This document shows, one piece after another, positions 14,447 to 17,570 of a stretch of DNA of 17,570 nucleotides. Source of the stretch: Dietzia timorensis. GTDB lineage: Bacteria > Actinomycetota > Actinomycetes > Mycobacteriales > Mycobacteriaceae. Under the pieces are notes generated by a model. The model saw nothing but the letters and a program-made list of their open reading frames with translations. It was not told the DNA's origin and did not search any database. The DNA lies in the NCBI RefSeq assembly GCF_020742175.1, contig NZ_DYXM01000066.1, forward strand, positions 1 to 17,570, read 5' to 3'. The number at the start of each line of letters is the position of its first letter. Position 1 is the first letter of the stretch. Both the position numbers and the translations under genes were made by a program.

Positions 14447-14459
14447 CGTTCGAACGCGC
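14447..14459. repeat. CGTTCGAACG palindrome, copy 2
   Basis: Exact second copy of the palindrome with the same CGC extension, 16 bp after the DnaA-box-like array, so the two palindromes bracket that array. Confidence 0.55.
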
Positions 14460-14560
14460 GATTTCGGGGAACTAGGGGGCACAGCGCGTGCGGGGACACG
14501 AAACCTTCCCCCGAGAATGGTTCGACCGGCTAGCGGGCTATTGGCCAGGCGACAAATAAA

Positions 14561-14596
14561 AGGCGCCCGCCGTCCCGAAGGGGATGGCGGGCGCCT
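14561..14596 (-). terminator. Rho-independent terminator of rpmJ
   Basis: AGGCGCCCGCC (14561-14571) pairs perfectly with 14586-14596, and the stem continues inward through a G-T wobble, T-A and three C-G pairs to a 4-nt loop. On the minus strand the stem is followed by TTTTATTTG, a clear T-tract. It begins 26 bases after the rpmJ stop and insulates the nrdH regulatory stretch from rpmJ transcription. Confidence 0.93.
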
Positions 14597-14621
14597 GTGG
14601 CACGTTAGCGTGCCTTCGCTC

Positions 14622-14744
14622 TTAGCCCTGGCGGGCCTTGAAACGCGGATCCTTCTTATTGATCACGTAGACCTTGCCGCGGCGGCGCACAACCTGGGCG
14701 CCCGGCTTGTTCTTCAGCGACCGAAGGGACTTGCGGACCTTCAT
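14622..14744 (-). CDS. rpmJ: Ribosomal protein L36 (bL36), cysteine-free type
   Basis: A 40-residue protein, MKVRKSLRSLKNKPGAQVV then RRRGKVYVINKKDPRFKARQG, of the 50S subunit. It is the C-minus form: the four zinc-binding residues (three Cys and a His) of classical L36 are absent, as in E. coli YkgO. The ATG follows AAAGGAG. It is a single-gene unit with its own promoter and terminator, divergent from nadE and upstream of the nrd operon. C-minus copies are often Zur-controlled, but I see no clear Zur site. Confidence 0.95.
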   Translation of the reverse strand: MKVRKSLRSLKNKPGAQVVRRRGKVYVINKKDPRFKARQG

Positions 14745-14849
14745 GGGGCGCTCCTTTCTGCTAGCCGATATGTCTCTCGCCGCCGCTGCGGCACAGCAAC
14801 CGGTTTTCCGGTTCGCGCGCACGGCAAAGCGATGACATGGAACTTGGTC

Positions 14850-14879
14850 ATAGTAGCGGCTCGGAAACCCAATTGTCAT
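14850..14879 (-). promoter_or_regulatory. Promoter of rpmJ
   Basis: On the minus strand, ATGACA (-35, 14874-14879; five of six bases match TTGACA) and TACTAT (-10, 14850-14855) are separated by 18 bp. Transcription would start about 100 bases before the rpmJ ATG. The element lies within the divergent rpmJ-nadE spacer. Confidence 0.6.
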
Positions 14880-14902
14880 ATCAGCCGCCTAGGATCGACC
14901 GC

Positions 14903-15775
14903 ATGACAGACGCTCACTCCCCCGCTTCCGCACCTCGTCCCCTGCAGCGCGAAATCGCCGCGGCGCTGCACGTGCAGCCCGACATCGACGTCATAGGCGA
15001 GATAAACGAACGGGTCGCGTTTCTCGCAGACTACCTCGCCGCGTCACACACCTCCGGCTTCGTCCTCGGGATCAGCGGCGGGCAGGACTCGACCCTTGCG
15101 GGACGCCTGTGCCAGCTTGCCGCCGAAAAGGTCAGGGATGACGGCGGGCGTGCGCAATTCGTCGCGGTCCGCCTTCCCTACGGCGTGCAGTCGGACGAGG
15201 CCGATGCCCAGACCGCCTTGCAATTTATCCGGCCGGACGAGTCGTTGGTCGTCAATATCAAGGAAGCCGCAGATGCGTCTGCCGCCGCGGCGGCCACGGC
15301 CGTCGGCGGAATCGAGGGAGGTGCTGGCGAGATCCGCGACTTCGTGCGCGGCAACATCAAGGCCCGCGAGCGGATGGTCGCCCAATACACGGTCGCGGGA
15401 CAGCTCGGCTTGCTCGTCGTCGGCACCGATCACGCGGCCGAGGCTGTCACGGGTTTCTACACCAAGTACGGCGACGGCGGCGCGGACCTCACTCCCCTCA
15501 CCGGGCTCACGAAGCGTCAGGGAGCCGCGATCCTGCGGGAACTCGGCGCCCCTGAATCGACGTGGACGAAGGTCCCCACCGCGGACTTGGAGGACGATCG
15601 CCCCGCGCTCCCCGACGAGGAGGCGCTCGGGGTTCGTTACGCGGAGATCGATGACTACCTCGAGCAGCGCGAGGTTTCCGATGCCGTCGCCGAGCGCATC
15701 GAGCATCTCTATCGCGTATCCCGTCACAAACGGGCAATGCCTGCCGCCCCACAGGACGGCTGGTGGAGAGACTGA
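14903..15775 (+). CDS. nadE: NH3-dependent NAD+ synthetase
   Basis: Amidates nicotinic acid adenine dinucleotide to NAD+ with ATP and ammonia. The protein has 290 residues, close to the 275 of E. coli NadE, and has no glutaminase domain, so it is the ammonia type. The PP-loop is LGISGGQDSTLA (55-66). Further family stretches are VVGTDHAAEAVTGFYTKYGD, PLTGLTKRQ, and TADLEDDRPALPDEEALGV near the C terminus. An in-frame ATG 22 codons earlier lies in the rpmJ promoter and lacks a ribosome site; ATG 14903 follows AGGA by 10 bases. It is divergent from rpmJ. Confidence 0.96.
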   Translation: MTDAHSPASAPRPLQREIAAALHVQPDIDVIGEINERVAFLADYLAASHTSGFVLGISGGQDSTLAGRLCQLAAEKVRDDGGRAQFVAVRLPYGVQSDEADAQTALQFIRPDESLVVNIKEAADASAAAAATAVGGIEGGAGEIRDFVRGNIKARERMVAQYTVAGQLGLLVVGTDHAAEAVTGFYTKYGDGGADLTPLTGLTKRQGAAILRELGAPESTWTKVPTADLEDDRPALPDEEALGVRYAEIDDYLEQREVSDAVAERIEHLYRVSRHKRAMPAAPQDGWWRD

Positions 15776-15828
15776 GCCCGCGCCGTAAGGAACGCACGCA
15801 AGGACAAATCCACGCAGCGGCGGCTCGA

Positions 15829-15834
15829 TAGAAT
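15829..15834 (+). promoter_or_regulatory. Candidate -10 element upstream of the RibD/DHFR-fold gene
   Basis: TAGAAT lies 24 bases before the ATG at 15859, in the 83-bp spacer after nadE. No clear -35 is present at normal spacing, so the gene may instead or also be read from nadE. Confidence 0.35.
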
Positions 15835-15858
15835 TCGATCCGAATAGAGGAGATCCGC

Positions 15859-16431
15859 ATGCAGGAAATAATCGTCACCGCGTTCATGTCGCTCGACGGC
15901 GTCATGGAGGCACCTGGAGGGGAACCCGGGTATCGGAATTCCGGGTGGACCTTCAACGGGATCGACTTCGATCCGGCAGCGTACGAGATCAAGGGGCGCG
16001 AGCAGGCCGAGGCCGGAGCGCTGCTACTCGGCCGGAAGTCCTACGAGGCTTTCGCGCCGGTGTGGCCCGAGATGGATGAGTTCGCCGAGTACAACGCGAT
16101 GCCCCGCTACGTCGTCTCTCGCACGCTTGAGCACGAGGACCCACGCTGGCCTGCGAGGATCCTGCGTTCGGTGGACGAGGTCCGTGCGCTCAAGGAGGAG
16201 GGCGAAGGTGGCCCGGTCATCGTGCACGGGAGCGCGACGCTGGGCGCTGCCCTCGCAGATGCCGGGCTCGTGGACCACTATCACCTGCTCGTGTTCCCCG
16301 TCCTTCTCGGCGCCGGGAAGCGGCTGTTCTCAGAGGAAGAAAAGAACGCCACGCGCCTGCGTGTCCGTGAATCGGAGACATACGCCAACGGAATACAGAA
16401 GCTGGTGTACGACGTCATCGGAACCGAATAG
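15859..16431 (+). CDS. Dihydrofolate reductase-fold protein (RibD C-terminal domain family)
   Basis: The protein has 190 residues. It opens with IIVTAFMSLDGVMEAPGGEP, the common start of RibD_C/DHFR-like proteins such as YyaP/YwjB. ALLLGRKSYEAFAPVWP (about 54-70) and the NADPH-loop-like GGPVIVHGSATLGAALADAGL (about 117-137) follow, then VDHYHLLVFPVLLGAGKRLF. These proteins are predicted NADPH-dependent reductases, but most are uncharacterised and few act on folate. GAGGAG precedes the ATG at ideal spacing. It lies 83 bp after nadE on the same strand; no functional link is evident. Confidence 0.85.
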   Translation: MQEIIVTAFMSLDGVMEAPGGEPGYRNSGWTFNGIDFDPAAYEIKGREQAEAGALLLGRKSYEAFAPVWPEMDEFAEYNAMPRYVVSRTLEHEDPRWPARILRSVDEVRALKEEGEGGPVIVHGSATLGAALADAGLVDHYHLLVFPVLLGAGKRLFSEEEKNATRLRVRESETYANGIQKLVYDVIGTE

Positions 16432-16515
16432 GCGCACCCTGGCGGGCACCGGAAAGTGGGCCCGGCAAGCCGCAGGTGGTGCGGAATCGGCGCCGGCAAG
16501 TTAGCGTTGTGCTCC

Positions 16516-17220
16516 ATGAAACGGTTGACAAGCACAGCAGCATTGGCCGGGCTCGCCGCGACACTGATGGTCGCGCCCGTTGCGGCCGCAGCTCCCGGCG
16601 ACTCGGGGTCGCTCACGGTGCCCGAGCGCACGCAGATCGCGGTGGGCACGCCCCTCGGGCCGATCGGCACGCCGGATATGCACGAGGCCAGGCCCGCGCT
16701 GTCGATCGTCAAGCTCTACATGGTCGACTACATCTGGCAGCACGGCGACGGCACCGACACCGCCGACCTCGAGCGGATGATCAAGGCCTCCGACGACGCC
16801 GCCGCGCAGCGCATGTGGGACAAGTACGGCCCGGTGTCCGTGTCGGCGCCCGCGGAGGCCTACGGCCTCACCTCCACGTGGCCCGGCGACAACTGGGGCA
16901 CCTCGTATACTTCCACCGCGGACGTGACGACATTCCTCAACGCGAAGATGCTCGACCCCGATACGCCGATTCTCGACTGGATGCGCGACGCGGATGCGGT
17001 CGCCGCGGACGGGACCGAGCAGAACTGGGGCACCTCCCAGGTGCCCGGCGTGCAGGGCACCAAGTGGGGCTGGTCGGACTACGGCGACAGTGAGGTCGCC
17101 TCCGCGAGCTTCGGGCTGGGCTTCACCATCGCCGCGAACACCTGGGGCTTCCCCGAGGACCAGACCGCGGACGTGCTCAACTCGGTCAACCCGGCCGCAG
17201 TGATCGCCCCCTCGGCCTAG
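16516..17220 (+). CDS. Small secreted SxxK serine-hydrolase-like protein (beta-lactamase/PBP-like)
   Basis: The protein has 234 residues with a Sec signal peptide (MKRLTSTAALAGLAATLMVA, then PVAAAA; cleavage near 26). Mature motifs suggest a reduced penicillin-binding/beta-lactamase fold: ALSIVKLYMVDY with Ser63 and Lys66 as SxxK, ASDDAAAQRM (91-100) in the SxN position, and GTKWGWSDYG (181-190) in the KTG position. The second and third motifs are atypical (SDD, KWG), so catalysis is uncertain. I recall similar short exported proteins in mycolic-acid actinobacteria. No Shine-Dalgarno precedes the ATG, and TAGCGT (16502-16507) sits 8 bases before it, compatible with a leaderless transcript. 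Its TAG stop shares bases with the opposing gene's stop. Confidence 0.65.
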   Translation: MKRLTSTAALAGLAATLMVAPVAAAAPGDSGSLTVPERTQIAVGTPLGPIGTPDMHEARPALSIVKLYMVDYIWQHGDGTDTADLERMIKASDDAAAQRMWDKYGPVSVSAPAEAYGLTSTWPGDNWGTSYTSTADVTTFLNAKMLDPDTPILDWMRDADAVAADGTEQNWGTSQVPGVQGTKWGWSDYGDSEVASASFGLGFTIAANTWGFPEDQTADVLNSVNPAAVIAPSA

Positions 17221-17570
17221 ACGCCCCAGCCTGCGAGTTCCAGACGGTCGACGATCTTGGCCACTCTGTGCGCGTCCGCTCCGGCGAGGCCGCGAATTGG
17301 CCTGGGCAAACTCGGCGCGGCGACGAGCCCGAGATACTCCGCGATTGCGGAGGTGACGCGGAGGATCCCGTGATCGGCCATGAGATCCCAGACCGGTCGC
17401 AGTCGTTCCGACGCCGCGAGCGCCTTGTCGGCGTCGCCGGTGAGTGCGGCACGGGCGATCTCGATCGCCGGCGCGGGCAGCGTTCCACCGAGAACCGAAA
17501 ACCAGGACTCGCAGCCCGCGAGGAGCCCTGCGGCGCCGAATCCGTCTCCGGAAACTCCGAGCGCCACGCC
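17217..17570 (-). CDS. DHDPS/N-acetylneuraminate lyase (DapA) family protein, C-terminal part (5' end outside window)
   Basis: The frame is open to the right edge, giving 117 residues of the C-terminal part of a TIM-barrel Schiff-base aldolase. GVSGDGFGAAGLLAGCESWF followed by SVLGGTLP corresponds to the strand-7/8 region of DapA-like proteins, where a Gly-rich loop lies near the carboxylate site. A helical C-terminal tail follows. The active-site Lys and Tyr lie upstream and cannot be checked, so true dihydrodipicolinate synthase cannot be told from other family members. The GTG at 17567 is probably internal. It converges on the secreted-protein gene with stop codons overlapping at CTAG (17217-17220). 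Confidence 0.75.
   Translation of the reverse strand, partial: GVALGVSGDGFGAAGLLAGCESWFSVLGGTLPAPAIEIARAALTGDADKALAASERLRPVWDLMADHGILRVTSAIAEYLGLVAAPSLPRPIRGLAGADAHRVAKIVDRLELAGWGV

Larger units (their letters stand above)
13984..14560. other. Gene-free regulatory stretch upstream of nrdH
   Basis: About 580 bp between nrdH and the rpmJ terminator with no believable gene on either strand: the open frames across it have no ribosome sites or recognisable protein features. Base composition looks less GC-rich than the flanking genes. The hexamer TCCACA occurs six times counting both strands (14075, 14112, 14259, 14403, 14414, 14426), against roughly 0.3 expected for an average 6-mer on two strands. 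TTCGAAC occurs four times (14054, 14288, 14322, 14449). Also seen is GACCA-N8-TGGTC (14205-14222). Specific sites are listed separately. It must hold the nrdH promoter. Confidence 0.75.

Noticed and set aside
14320..14459. LexA/SOS boxes in the CGTTCGAACG repeats
   Set aside because: Actinobacterial SOS boxes are TCGAAC-N4-GTTCGA; here the half-sites are overlapped with no spacer.
13669..14475. Plus-strand frame of 268 codons across the nrdH upstream stretch
   Set aside because: It overlaps nrdH antisense, has no ribosome site or domain pattern, and covers dense regulatory motifs.
13984..14560. Replication origin (oriC) suggested by DnaA-box-like repeats
   Set aside because: No dnaA, dnaN or gyr genes are near, and no AT-rich unwinding region is visible. 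A DnaA-binding regulatory locus is the more modest reading.
14832..14851. ATGAC-N10-GTCAT palindrome as a Zur site for rpmJ
   Set aside because: It lacks the AT-rich TGAAAAT-type core expected for Zur and extends no further than 5 bp per arm.
16462..16496. Terminator hairpin after the RibD/DHFR-fold gene
   Set aside because: CCGGC/GCCGG and CCGCA/TGCGG pair but are separated by unequal unpaired stretches with no T-tract; too weak to call in GC-rich DNA.

Overview
The window is a GC-rich chromosomal segment from an actinobacterium, most likely a Corynebacterium or close mycolic-acid relative. The evidence is the block SerB, CtaD, class Ib ribonucleotide reductase (nrdHIEF), a 40-residue L36 and NadE in one neighbourhood, an arrangement I recall from corynebacterial genomes. 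GTG and TTG starts and the NrdE and NrdF sequences also fit. I see no mobile element, tRNA, rRNA or CRISPR array. This is conserved core chromosome with a few accessory genes at its edges.

Layout. Positions 1-1308 carry the C-terminal part of a DinG-type helicase (+). Next come a divergent HxlR regulator (-) and DUF1772-like membrane protein (+) sharing a short palindromic control region, and an O-methyltransferase (+). The methyltransferase gene ends in a large hairpin facing a convergent MHS-family MFS transporter (-). Upstream of the transporter on the minus strand are a two-domain Pth2-like protein, serB (overlapping by 8 bp) and ctaD, which ends in a strong hairpin. Divergent from ctaD is a siderophore-binding-type lipoprotein (+). 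A nested GC-rich hairpin separates it from nrdF.

The minus strand from 13983 to 9967 is nrdH-nrdI-nrdE-nrdF: glutaredoxin-like reductant, flavodoxin activator, catalytic subunit and radical/metal subunit. Upstream of nrdH lies a roughly 580-bp gene-free stretch with unusually dense repeated motifs: a NrdR-box-like palindrome, an inverted repeat centred on a possible -10 element, two copies of a CGTTCGAACG palindrome, and a tandem array of four GTCCAC 9-mers resembling DnaA boxes at 11-, 11- and 12-bp steps. I consider this stretch the most interesting part of the window. It suggests that dNTP synthesis here may be tied to DnaA as well as NrdR, or that the stretch serves as a DnaA-binding locus.

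Beyond it lie rpmJ (Cys-free L36, minus strand, textbook terminator) and divergent nadE. The plus strand then carries a RibD/DHFR-fold protein and a small secreted SxxK serine-hydrolase-like protein. The latter overlaps tail to tail with a DapA-family aldolase that runs off the right edge.

Taken together the core genes serve replication and repair (helicase, RNR), respiration (aa3 oxidase subunit I), serine and NAD synthesis, and translation. No single new enzymatic system is evident. The novelty candidates are regulatory and structural.
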